Shown one piece after another: positions 46,701 through 54,441 of a stretch of 64,000 bases of DNA; position 1 is the first letter of the stretch; every line of letters begins with the position of its first letter. This stretch comes from Domibacillus sp. DTU_2020_1001157_1_SI_ALB_TIR_016 (GTDB lineage Bacteria; Bacillota; Bacilli; Bacillales; Domibacillaceae). A program made the translations under genes and the position numbers. The stretch lies in NCBI RefSeq assembly GCF_032341995.1, contig NZ_CP135439.1:1426001-1490000 (forward strand), written 5' to 3'. The notes beneath the pieces were generated by a model that saw nothing but the letters and a program-made list of their open reading frames with translations, made no database searches and was not told the origin of the DNA.

Positions 46701-46777
46701 TGATGAAATCAAAAATAGGCGTATGTTGAATAAGTCGACATGGCTGATTAACAAAAAACTAAATAACAGATCACTTT

Positions 46778-46806
46778 GAGCGGCCCCGTGCGGGCGGCTC
46801 GTTTTT
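46778..46806 (+). terminator. Terminator after the DUF2512 gene
   Basis: GAGCGGCCC and GGGCGGCTC pair with one G/G mismatch around a 5-base loop and are followed by GTTTTT. Confidence 0.7.
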
Positions 46807-46856
46807 GCTTTTAAAACAAGCAAAAACAGAAGGTGACAGCGAGGAGAATATGTAGA

Positions 46857-47048
46857 ATGAAATCAGCCGCTGGTGAAACAATAACAGCATCAGGTGTTAA
46901 GCGCTGGAAAGAGCAGTACGGCAGAAGATATTATTGTATGATATACCGAATCAAGCAGGCAGCTTTACGGCGTGCTGGCTTATTGAAATTTAAAAAAGGG
47001 GGAGAGATAAATGGAAATTTTGTATACGGGCGAAGAAATGGTCATTAA
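46857..47048 (+). CDS. Hypothetical 63-residue basic ORF
   Basis: ATG 46857 has GAGGAG nine bases upstream. The product is basic (GVKRWKEQYGRRYY, RIKQAALRRAGLLKFKKGG). Its last 38 bases overlap the next gene in another frame, and its C terminus is translated from that gene's ribosome site and start. It may be real with a long overlap or a truncated frame. No family recognised. Confidence 0.35.
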   Translation: MKSAAGETITASGVKRWKEQYGRRYYCMIYRIKQAALRRAGLLKFKKGGEINGNFVYGRRNGH

Positions 47049-47235
47049 AGGTGACGAAGCTTTACTGGCGAAAATTAAAGGGAAGAGTCTGGATGGTATC
47101 GATGTAAGCGGCATTCGTGCAAATGCTGACGAGCTGGCCAAGTTGTTTGACGCAGCCCGCGCCGAAGAGTCTGTAGAAAGCATAGGCCGTTACGCTCTGC
47201 TGAAAGAAAAATACCTGGCAGCCTACAACGCATAA
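47011..47235 (+). CDS. Hypothetical 74-residue acidic protein
   Basis: ATG with AAAGGGGGAG upstream. The product is MEILYTGEEMVIKGDEALL followed by a helical region (ANADELAKLFDAARAEESVES) with no cysteines or membrane segments. Ribosome site and terminator make it a credible gene. No family recognised. Confidence 0.6.
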   Translation: MEILYTGEEMVIKGDEALLAKIKGKSLDGIDVSGIRANADELAKLFDAARAEESVESIGRYALLKEKYLAAYNA

Positions 47236-47266
47236 AGAGCGGTCCTGAGCGGATGGCTCTTTTTTA
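47235..47266 (+). terminator. Terminator after the 74-residue gene
   Basis: AAGAGC and GCTCTT pair outside an inner TCC/GGA stem, followed by T6. The 117 bp after it up to 47383 show no gene. Confidence 0.75.
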
Positions 47267-47383
47267 TATGGAACGGTAAGAGAAGCCGCTTTTTTGTTTA
47301 AACAAAACGTTAAAAAGGAAAGTCTAAAGAAAACAATAGCGTTTATTTAAGATGAAAAAAGCAAGAGGGGGGAGGCAGAGAAA

Positions 47384-47596
47384 ATGGAAATGGCCAATGT
47401 CTTTTCTTCTCATTTAAAACGAGTCGGATACAATCCTTTTCACCAAATTCTTCGAATCGAGTTTCAGGACCAAAGTATTTATGACTATGAAGGGGTGCCT
47501 GAACATATTTACAGAAGTTTAATGAGAGCAGATTCACACGGCAAATATCATGCCGCGTTTATTAAAGACCGTTATAAGTACAGAAGAGTTTGGTGA
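47384..47596 (+). CDS. KTSC-domain protein
   Basis: 70 residues, nearly all a KTSC domain: SSHLKRVGYNPFHQILRIEF, YDYEGVPEHIYRSLMRADSHG and the terminal YKYRRV. KTSC is a small domain found alone or on lysyl-tRNA synthetase/phage proteins, of unknown function. ATG 47384 has GGGGGAGG upstream; ATG 47390 is an alternative. Confidence 0.78.
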   Translation: MEMANVFSSHLKRVGYNPFHQILRIEFQDQSIYDYEGVPEHIYRSLMRADSHGKYHAAFIKDRYKYRRVW

Positions 47597-47614
47597 CGGG
47601 GAGAAATATTTTGT

Positions 47615-47639
47615 GTTTTTAAGCTGATGAACCGGGTAA
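47615..47639 (+). promoter_or_regulatory. Sigma-B-like promoter ahead of the DUF2188 gene
   Basis: GTTTTT (47615-47620) and GGGTAA (47634-47639) are spaced by 13 bp, a fair match to the sigma-B consensus, 43 bp ahead of the ATA start codon. Confidence 0.5.
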
Positions 47640-47681
47640 AGATACCGTGATACAAATACCGTCTCAAAAGGAGGATTCCTT

Positions 47682-47936
47682 ATAGCTGAGAACCATAGGC
47701 GCAATGAATATTTTGAAGACCGGGCTGGTACAGACGAGGCGAGATTTCATGTTGTTCCTCACGGTGATGGTGAATGGGCTGTGAAAACAGAAGGGAAAGA
47801 CGAACCCAATGACACGTTCGGTTCAAAATCCGAAGCAGTAGATGAAGCGAAAAAAATGGCAGAAGAAGCAGGAACAATGGCTATTATTCATGACGAAGAT
47901 GGACAAATTGAGAAACAGCATAACTTTCAAAGCTGA
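47682..47936 (+). CDS. DUF2188 protein with apparent ATA start codon
   Basis: 84 residues reading [M]AENHRRNEYFEDRAGTDEA then FHVVPHGDGEWAVKTEGKD and SKSEAVDEAKKMAEEAG, the DUF2188 pattern. A perfect AAAAGGAGG ends seven bases before codon ATA (47682-47684). No ATG, GTG or TTG occurs in frame before the domain, and the first in-frame ATG would remove two thirds of it. The residues after ATA match the usual beginning MAENHRR. Either ATA initiates poorly, or the start was mutated recently. Confidence 0.75.
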   Translation: MAENHRRNEYFEDRAGTDEARFHVVPHGDGEWAVKTEGKDEPNDTFGSKSEAVDEAKKMAEEAGTMAIIHDEDGQIEKQHNFQS

Positions 47937-47948
47937 CAGCAGTCCGCA

Positions 47949-47983
47949 AAAAAGGATGCCTCCATCAGGAAGGCATCCTTTTT
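47949..47983. terminator. Bidirectional terminator between DUF2188 gene and the SLH operon
   Basis: AAAAAGGATGCCT and AGGCATCCTTTTT form a perfect 13-bp stem with a 9-base loop, with T runs in both directions, between converging genes. Confidence 0.92.
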
Positions 47984-47984
47984 A

Positions 47985-50303
47985 TCATTTTAATATTATT
48001 GGGATCGTCCGGCTGCCAATCAAATTGCCGTCTTTATCAAAGGCAAGAAAAGTACCTTCGTCTTCTAATGCTAACGGATCAATTTCGGACCTGTCTTTTT
48101 TCAAAGCGAAATACCGCTGTCCTCTGTAGATCAAGTCATAATCCACGTCTCCGTCCGCTGCGTGGAAGCGGACGATAACACGCTCGACCTCACTGCAGCC
48201 TTCGTCAATAAACGTATCCATATAAAATGTATCCTCGGTCAGGCGAAGTGACGGCGAAGCAAAAACCATGCCAGACGGGGAACAGCCAAGATAAAGCTCG
48301 CCGCAGGACAATTCATTTAAAATCGTCTGATAAGCCGTGCTGATCTCACTGCTTTTTTCTACATGAAAATAGCGGCCGCCGGTTTCCTGTGCGACTTGCT
48401 GCAACAATGCTTCATTGAGCTGCTCTTTTGAACCGAGCCCAACAGTATAAACTGTGATACCTTGTCTTTTGGCTTCAGCTATTTGGTTAAGAACCTGCTG
48501 CTTATTCGATTTTCCATCTGTAACGAGAATGGCTACCTTTCTTGTGCCGGCTGTAAATCGGCTGAAGGCTTCATCCATCCCATCGGCAATATTAGTGCCG
48601 CCTGATTGAAAAACATATTCTAAGTAAGGACTTACTATTGTTGAACTATCAGGCCCGCTTAAATATCTGCCCTTATGGTTAAAATCTACAGCGGTATTAT
48701 TCAATGCATTTAAAGTTTGCATTAATTCGCGTGACTTAGACACACGCAGCCGTTCGGGATCGCTTCGTTTCATACTGCCCGACGAATCAATAATGAAGGC
48801 CACTTCCAAGTTTTCTCTTGCACATCCTTCAATGGTTGAAAGGCCTGGATCATATAAAATCGATGTGCTGTGTTTTGCTGACTTAATTTCACTGTTTACT
48901 GCTTGATATCTCGAATCCATTTGAACCAATTCTGCATAAATGGTGTCTTCAACTGGTGAAGAAGAAGACAGTGAAGTCACCCATGCGGACGCGGTTCCGT
49001 TTGAGAATGAAACATTGCTCGCTGATAAAAGAGCGCCTTTTGCTGAATAAAAGCGGACCTGTCCATTGTAATCGGAGATAATCTGTCCGCCCGGCTTTAC
49101 GATTTTCGCTGTTACGTATGCCGTTGAATTGCCGTTTGCTGCAATCTTAGACTGGCTTGAAGATACTTGCAGCTCGGCTTTTGGCACATAGGACAAATCA
49201 ACTGTAACCGGCGTCCTGTAGCACGCCATTCTTTCATTTACCGAGGTTCCTTCAGTAGCTTGTAATGAAATAGTGTCGTTTTTTCCTGTTGTTAAAGCAG
49301 GTGCTGTCACTTTTACCGTTACGTCCGGACCGTCAGTCTGTACGTAAGAGGATGAAGAAGCGGCCGAATAGTAGGGTTCTTCAGGCCAATGTTCGTACTC
49401 ATAATAGTCTTCATTAGAAATCATGCCGCCTGATTTTGACGAAGCTTGAAACGAAAGAGACTCATCATAAGAAATAGGGTTGCCATAACAGTCTTTGAGC
49501 GACAAGGTAATGAACGTTGAATCAATGCCATTGGCAATGAGCGTTCTTTTTTCGATATCTGCTGCCTGAAGACGCGAGTCGCCAGCAGGAGATCCGCCTG
49601 ATGGCGGTGTTTCTCCTTCAGACTCTGGAAAAGTGACTGTTCCTTCCGGGAGAAAATTGGCAGGCAGCGGATATTTACTGTTGTCTTTACCTGAAGGGCT
49701 GGTGTTCAGGCCTTTCATTTCACATTTGCCCTGCTTAGCAAGGCGATGCAGAAAAACAGCTGCTTCGGCGCGGTTTAGTGACTCGTCCGCTCCATAATCT
49801 GCAAAGTTTTTAATGCCTGTTTTTCCGCTTGAAAGCTGATTTATATACATATATTGAACAGCATGATACTCGTTTAAGTCGAAACCATGAAAAGCCGCCA
49901 CGATTCGGGCAACCTGCCCGCGGGTAACAGGCTTGTCCCGAATTGTTGAATCGCTGTAGCCTTTAAGCGGAAGATGCTTGCTTTTGGCATACGCATATTG
50001 CGTAGCGGCCCAGTGACGGTCGCCGGGCTGGCTTTTCGGCCATGGATCACCCGAGCAGTCATACCGGGTCAGCATGACGAGAAACTCCGCTTCCGTCAAA
50101 GTCCGTTTTGGTCCAAATGTTCCGTTTGAGTATCCGGATATAATCTTATTTGTATAAGCCCAGTTAATAGATGTATAGGCCCAATGCTTGGAGCTGATAT
50201 CAGAAAAAGGGACGGCTGCTTGTCCGGATCCGGATGAAACAAGGCCGATCATGAAAAAAGCTAACAAGAAAACGAATCGTTTTGTTTGAGTGAATACCTT
50301 CAT
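47985..50303 (-). CDS. Cell-surface protein: SLH domains, Ig-like repeats and von Willebrand A domain
   Basis: 772 residues, last gene of a minus-strand operon. A signal peptide (FVFLLAFFMIGLVSSGSGQA) is followed by three S-layer-homology repeats (~33-200: FSDISSKHWAYTSINWAYTN, GYSDSTIRDKPVTRGQVARI, LNRAEAAVFLHRLAKQG). Then come two Ig/invasin-like domains, and a vWA domain with an intact MIDAS motif DSSGSMKRSD (~506) and LVTDGKSNK. SLH repeats bind pyruvylated wall polymer; vWA suggests metal-dependent binding to another surface. Start 50303 has AAAGGTGG. Confidence 0.9.
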   Translation of the reverse strand: MKVFTQTKRFVFLLAFFMIGLVSSGSGQAAVPFSDISSKHWAYTSINWAYTNKIISGYSNGTFGPKRTLTEAEFLVMLTRYDCSGDPWPKSQPGDRHWAATQYAYAKSKHLPLKGYSDSTIRDKPVTRGQVARIVAAFHGFDLNEYHAVQYMYINQLSSGKTGIKNFADYGADESLNRAEAAVFLHRLAKQGKCEMKGLNTSPSGKDNSKYPLPANFLPEGTVTFPESEGETPPSGGSPAGDSRLQAADIEKRTLIANGIDSTFITLSLKDCYGNPISYDESLSFQASSKSGGMISNEDYYEYEHWPEEPYYSAASSSSYVQTDGPDVTVKVTAPALTTGKNDTISLQATEGTSVNERMACYRTPVTVDLSYVPKAELQVSSSQSKIAANGNSTAYVTAKIVKPGGQIISDYNGQVRFYSAKGALLSASNVSFSNGTASAWVTSLSSSSPVEDTIYAELVQMDSRYQAVNSEIKSAKHSTSILYDPGLSTIEGCARENLEVAFIIDSSGSMKRSDPERLRVSKSRELMQTLNALNNTAVDFNHKGRYLSGPDSSTIVSPYLEYVFQSGGTNIADGMDEAFSRFTAGTRKVAILVTDGKSNKQQVLNQIAEAKRQGITVYTVGLGSKEQLNEALLQQVAQETGGRYFHVEKSSEISTAYQTILNELSCGELYLGCSPSGMVFASPSLRLTEDTFYMDTFIDEGCSEVERVIVRFHAADGDVDYDLIYRGQRYFALKKDRSEIDPLALEDEGTFLAFDKDGNLIGSRTIPIILK

Positions 50304-50320
50304 AAAAGCCACCTTTTTGC

Positions 50321-51742
50321 TTATTGGAAAAATAACATATCATCCCGATAATTCTGCTTTAAATCTTTTTCAAGAAAATGAAGAAATCGAATGGTCAGAG
50401 CAGATGCTTCTGCTCTTGTCATCGGCTTGGTCGGGTTAAAACGGTTGTTTAAATCACCATACACAAGACCGATTTCCGTAGCTACGTATGCACTGTCCTT
50501 GGCCCATTTTGGAATAGAGGAATCATCCACGTAACCAGTATGGTAACCCGGATCTGGCGCACGGTGCTCAAGACCAAGGGCACGAATTAAAATGGCCACT
50601 GCTTCGGCCCGGGTAAGTGCGCTGTTTGGGCTGAACTTTGTTGCGCTGTATCCTTTGGAAATCCCTTTTGCTACGGCACTTTCGATGTATAAATAGTCTT
50701 TTTCCTGCGGGTCAAGATCAGTGAAAATCGCTTTTCTCGGTGTTTTTTGTTTTTTCGGCTGTTCCAGGACACGGATATCCGCCGCTTTCATGACCCCGAC
50801 AATAAATGGATAACGGTTCATTTGTGTGCCTGGCGAGAAGAAGGAACTTGAATCATCAAATACACCGAGGGCATAAAGCTGTTCAATATTTTCCTTTGCC
50901 CAATGTCCATTTAAGTCACGGAATTTGGGCACAATCAGTCGTTCAACTAACGGAACTCTTTCCTGGCCGACTTGAACGGTTTTTTCAATACTGCTGCCGA
51001 GAAGGGTATAGGCATATTCACCGATCATTGACTGCTCGCTAATACGAGCGTAGCCGCCGGTGAAACTTGATAGGTCCGGATCATGCGGTTCATATTGCAA
51101 AAATTTCGTTTTACTGTCGGATACTTTGCTCGTTACAAAAAAGGTACCTTCATTCGTTACAATCTCGGAATCGATAATTTGCGTTTCGGTTGCGCCCCAG
51201 AAATTCTCATAACCGACATTTTTGCCGTTGAAATGAATGGTAACAAGCGCTCCATTGCTTTTTAGTTTATACGTTTTGCGCCCAGCCATATTTCCGGAAT
51301 AGTAGTCTGAAGCAGGGCGATTATCGGTAATGGTCCCTTGCGAGAGCTGATAATCATCCAGTGTATATGTTTCACTGCCAATCGTGATTTTTTCAGAGTA
51401 ACTTTTAACAGATGTTTGAGAGGTTGTCTGGCCTTTTTCTGTTTTTACATTCATATTCGTCACGTAAGAAACACTGCGGGTCAGCTTATCTTTATCTCCC
51501 GGGCCTGTTAAGGTGTAACGGTACGTTTCAGTCCGCTGAGTGGCAGTTTCACGCTCGGAGATCGTTACTTTCCCGCTGAACTGAACAGGCTCGGCAGAGA
51601 CAAATACATATTCTTCATACGCATATTCATTGTACACACCGCCATTATAATCAAGCGGAGCGGCCGAGGCGGCTCCGGAAAAAAGAACAAAGGCAGCTAA
51701 AGAAAACAGAACTGCTGCGGTAAAAGCAAATAGCTTATTCAT
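50321..51742 (-). CDS. Exported protein with C-terminal SLH domains
   Basis: 473 residues. A signal peptide (LFSLAAFVLFSGAASA) precedes a ~260-residue domain of unknown fold, rich in Thr/Ser/Tyr, and three C-terminal SLH repeats (FRDLNGHWAKENIEQLYALG, FTDLDPQEKDYLYIESAVAKG, the YVDDSSIPKWAKDSAYVATE segment followed by TRAEASALTIRFL). It would be anchored to secondary wall polymer. It lies 17 bp ahead of the SLH-vWA gene and 26 bp after the third operon member. Confidence 0.88.
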   Translation of the reverse strand: MNKLFAFTAAVLFSLAAFVLFSGAASAAPLDYNGGVYNEYAYEEYVFVSAEPVQFSGKVTISERETATQRTETYRYTLTGPGDKDKLTRSVSYVTNMNVKTEKGQTTSQTSVKSYSEKITIGSETYTLDDYQLSQGTITDNRPASDYYSGNMAGRKTYKLKSNGALVTIHFNGKNVGYENFWGATETQIIDSEIVTNEGTFFVTSKVSDSKTKFLQYEPHDPDLSSFTGGYARISEQSMIGEYAYTLLGSSIEKTVQVGQERVPLVERLIVPKFRDLNGHWAKENIEQLYALGVFDDSSSFFSPGTQMNRYPFIVGVMKAADIRVLEQPKKQKTPRKAIFTDLDPQEKDYLYIESAVAKGISKGYSATKFSPNSALTRAEAVAILIRALGLEHRAPDPGYHTGYVDDSSIPKWAKDSAYVATEIGLVYGDLNNRFNPTKPMTRAEASALTIRFLHFLEKDLKQNYRDDMLFFQ

Positions 51743-51768
51743 CGAAACATCCTTTCATTGAAAAATCA

Positions 51769-53439
51769 TTAATTAACAAGAATAATCCGTCCTTTTACAA
51801 CAGACTCGTGAACGATATACAGCCGGTCATGGATGTTCAATTCATCTGCTGAAATCATATGTCCATCACGGATAAAGGTCGTTTGCTGAATGTCCATATT
51901 TTTGATCTGGCCTGCTTCATCCCAGGCACCATTAACGATCCGGCTCACATTTCGGACATCTATTTTTATAGGTTCCATTTTTTCCGGATCATCTTTTGAG
52001 GCTTCATAGGTGATTTTCTCTAAACGGCCAACTGAAATAAGTGGCGCCTTGTCTTTGCCTACAAGATGCATGCCGACAATGTGGCCGTCTGCTACATAAA
52101 AGTATCCGTAAGAACCGAGATGCTCTCTTACTTCATCCTGCTGTGGGACAATCTTAAGGACACCTGAACCAAAATCATGAACAGCTGCTGTATCATTACT
52201 GAATGCAAGAGAAGGGCTTAAAACAGATGTCCATCTGTTTTCTAATAGTTTTTGTGCATTGGATAAAGTCAGCTGGTAGCCGTTTGTCCAATGGATACGA
52301 CCAAAATAAAGAGCATGATTGACAAGATTCGGACTTTCAAAGCCATCGTTCATAATATGGATAACGTTCGCATATTCGCTTTTTTGCCGCCCGTCTGTTG
52401 CAACAAAAGCAGCTCCCTTAAACGGCAGGCTGTTGGGATCAACAATGCGCCCGTTTCGAATAAGAATTGTGCCTGTATGATACGAAACAGAACCTGATTT
52501 TTGAAGGGTCAGCTTTTTTTGAGCCAGAGTGACAGAAGAAAGAGGCTCATAAAAAGTTCGCTCATTGTTTTTCCTAATTACAATTCGTTCTACCACTTCC
52601 TTATTAAACTGCCGCACGGTAACAAAATACGCTTCATTGTTTTGATAATAGCGGGCTTTATCAATGGCAATCGGCTGATTGCCGATATAAATTGGCGTTT
52701 TCGCTGTGTATGTATAACTCGTCTGGCGTGGAAGTTTGTCATCCCATTTCCAGTCTTTAAATGTCGTTTCATTCTTAATCGTCAGTTTACGGCGAATCGG
52801 ATCTATCGCTTGAATCGTTCCTTTGACTAAACGCTCGATTTTGATTCCTTGTGTATTGACATCAATGGACTGTATATAGGAAGTATTATAAGAAGAAAAG
52901 GTTAATTTCACCCTGTCACCTTCATATAAAACACTTAAGTCAACAAGGGTGGTTCCTTTGTAAACTTCTGTCTGGCCGTTAAGATAGTATGTTTTGGTTT
53001 GGCCGTTGTCGAAACGGATTGAAAGAAACTCTCCATTCGGGTCGATCCGGTTAATAGTGCCGGTGACTGCTCGATCGCGGGTGTCAATGGCTCCGGGAGC
53101 CTCATAAGACTTGCCGCTCATTGATTTAATCCGTCGAAGGTTCACAGTCGCTTCGATGGCCATCCCCGTTTTAAAAGCGTCAATGGTCACGCCGATTGAA
53201 TTAACAGACAAGGCCGCTGTTGAATCGATTGCCCATGTGGCGGTTTTTCCCTGATCATTTTGTATAATTACCCCTGTGAGCCGTTTTTCACTTGTCTCAT
53301 CGTCAATTTGCACATACTCATAGACTGCTTCCACAAAAGTGCCTTTTACAACCGAAGCCGCATTGGCTGGATGTACAAAAAGCCCATTTGCAGCAAAGCA
53401 AATCAGGAGGCTGTAAAAAGCCAAAAAAAAGAAACGCAT
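51769..53439 (-). CDS. Exported protein of unknown function, first gene of SLH operon
   Basis: 556 residues. A signal peptide (MRFFFLAFYSLLICFAANG...ANA) is followed by repeated beta-rich OB-like segments, each with a VxGTIxxIDPxxxxLxI pattern (VTGTINRIDPNGEFLSIRFD, VKGTIQAIDPIRRKLTIKNE), as in DUF5666-type surface proteins. There is no SLH domain, so it may associate with the wall through its SLH partners. Start 53439 has TTGGAGG upstream. No enzyme motif seen. Confidence 0.8.
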   Translation of the reverse strand: MRFFFLAFYSLLICFAANGLFVHPANAASVVKGTFVEAVYEYVQIDDETSEKRLTGVIIQNDQGKTATWAIDSTAALSVNSIGVTIDAFKTGMAIEATVNLRRIKSMSGKSYEAPGAIDTRDRAVTGTINRIDPNGEFLSIRFDNGQTKTYYLNGQTEVYKGTTLVDLSVLYEGDRVKLTFSSYNTSYIQSIDVNTQGIKIERLVKGTIQAIDPIRRKLTIKNETTFKDWKWDDKLPRQTSYTYTAKTPIYIGNQPIAIDKARYYQNNEAYFVTVRQFNKEVVERIVIRKNNERTFYEPLSSVTLAQKKLTLQKSGSVSYHTGTILIRNGRIVDPNSLPFKGAAFVATDGRQKSEYANVIHIMNDGFESPNLVNHALYFGRIHWTNGYQLTLSNAQKLLENRWTSVLSPSLAFSNDTAAVHDFGSGVLKIVPQQDEVREHLGSYGYFYVADGHIVGMHLVGKDKAPLISVGRLEKITYEASKDDPEKMEPIKIDVRNVSRIVNGAWDEAGQIKNMDIQQTTFIRDGHMISADELNIHDRLYIVHESVVKGRIILVN

Positions 53440-53553
53440 GCTAAATTCCTCCAAATTATTAAGATATAATGACTAGATGAATAGTATATAAGTAGTGTAT
53501 CGTCTTTTTTTTCCAAAAGTTAAGATGATGCACATTATTTTTAAAAAATTGTC

Positions 53554-53580
53554 TAAACAAATAAAAAAGTAGACCGATAG
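53554..53580 (+). promoter_or_regulatory. Sigma-D-type (motility) promoter
   Basis: TAAA (53554-53557) and ACCGATAG (53573-53580) are spaced by exactly 15 bp, matching the consensus TAAA-N15-GCCGATAT at 10 of 12 positions. It precedes the CheX-like gene. Confidence 0.7.
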
Positions 53581-53654
53581 TACTAATGGATTATGAAAAA
53601 GTGATGAAATATGGCTTTTCTTGTGAAATAAAAAGAAAACACGGGGGTGCTAAA

Positions 53655-54128
53655 GTGGTGCAGACACAACAAGATCAAAATACGATTATTAAAGAAGTGC
53701 TTAACTGCGCAGTAGAATCAATTAAAGGGATTGTTCCATTAGAGCTGACGGTAGGCCGGCCGACGCTTTTAAACGGATCTTTTAACCACCATGCGATTGG
53801 TGTGTTTATTGGCATTACCGGTGATCTGCCAGGCCGTATTATTTTAGACGGACCGGAAAATGCGTTTGCCTGCCTTGGTGAGAAAATGTTTGGTATGCCG
53901 ATTGAAGGTGAAATGGTGGAGTCCTTTGCGGGCGAAGTCGTAAACATGATTGCTGGGAATATGGGTGTGGCACTGGCTGCAAAAGGAATCAAGATCGATA
54001 TTACACCGCCAACGATCATTGTAGGCGATTCGAAAATTTCAGGATTTAAACAGGCCATTGAACTGCCGCTTTCGTTTAAAGAAGCAGGCGATTACCGGCT
54101 TGTGCTCAATATTGAAAAAGGTGCTTAA
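53655..54128 (+). CDS. CheX/CheC-family phosphatase-like protein
   Basis: 157 residues. It carries the CheC/CheX phosphatase signature ESFAGEVVNMIAGN (S-x3-E-x2-N) followed by TPPTIIVG, plus FIGITGDLPGRIILDG and the final FKEAGDYRLVLNIEKG. Members dephosphorylate CheY-P; a role in chemotaxis or related signalling is inferred, strengthened by a sigma-D-type promoter. GTG 53655 follows GGGGGTG; ATG 53586 is too close to the predicted transcription start. It is encoded away from other chemotaxis genes. Confidence 0.85.
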   Translation: MVQTQQDQNTIIKEVLNCAVESIKGIVPLELTVGRPTLLNGSFNHHAIGVFIGITGDLPGRIILDGPENAFACLGEKMFGMPIEGEMVESFAGEVVNMIAGNMGVALAAKGIKIDITPPTIIVGDSKISGFKQAIELPLSFKEAGDYRLVLNIEKGA

Positions 54129-54145
54129 AGAAGCACCTTTTTTTT
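54116..54145 (+). terminator. Terminator after the CheX-like gene
   Basis: AAAAGGTGCTT pairs with AAGCACCTTTT around AAAG, followed by more T; the stop codon lies in the hairpin. Confidence 0.9.
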
Positions 54146-54222
54146 GTTGAGTTCTTTTTTAAAAGGTGATAACATATAAATGAGGATGAAAATTATTATC
54201 AATTAAGAAAGTGGGCGTTTGC

Positions 54223-54330
54223 ATGATCTGGTTATTTGTTACCGCAACAGTCGTTACATATGGCGGTGTGATGAAATATGTGCTTGATCATACTGGAAAA
54301 GGAAGCAAAGCGCTTGTCTTAAAAAAATAA
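54223..54330 (+). CDS. 35-residue single-span membrane protein
   Basis: ATG frame encoding MIWLFVTATVVTYGGVMKYV (one hydrophobic helix) and a basic tail LDHTGKGSKALVLKK. It is bounded by terminators on both sides, which suggests its own unit. The ribosome site is weak; an in-frame GTG four codons upstream is possible. No family recognised. Confidence 0.5.
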   Translation: MIWLFVTATVVTYGGVMKYVLDHTGKGSKALVLKK

Positions 54331-54339
54331 AGTGGCAGA

Positions 54340-54382
54340 GGGTACAGAAAACCGGCAGAAGCTGGGCTCTGTATCCTTTTTT
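54340..54382 (+). terminator. Terminator before dynA
   Basis: GGGTACAGA and TCTGTATCC pair (one G-U) across a 19-base loop, followed by T6. Confidence 0.75.
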
Positions 54383-54441
54383 ATTGGGCCAAAATCGTAT
54401 ACAATAAAAAGAAAACGCTTTGCATCGAAAGGAATGTTCAT

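Noticed and set aside
42780..47980. Complete prophage, integrative element, or defence island in the accessory region.
   Set aside because: Only scraps of an integrase, an HTH gene and a winged-helix gene are present; no intact mobility, structural, restriction, toxin-antitoxin or CRISPR genes were seen.
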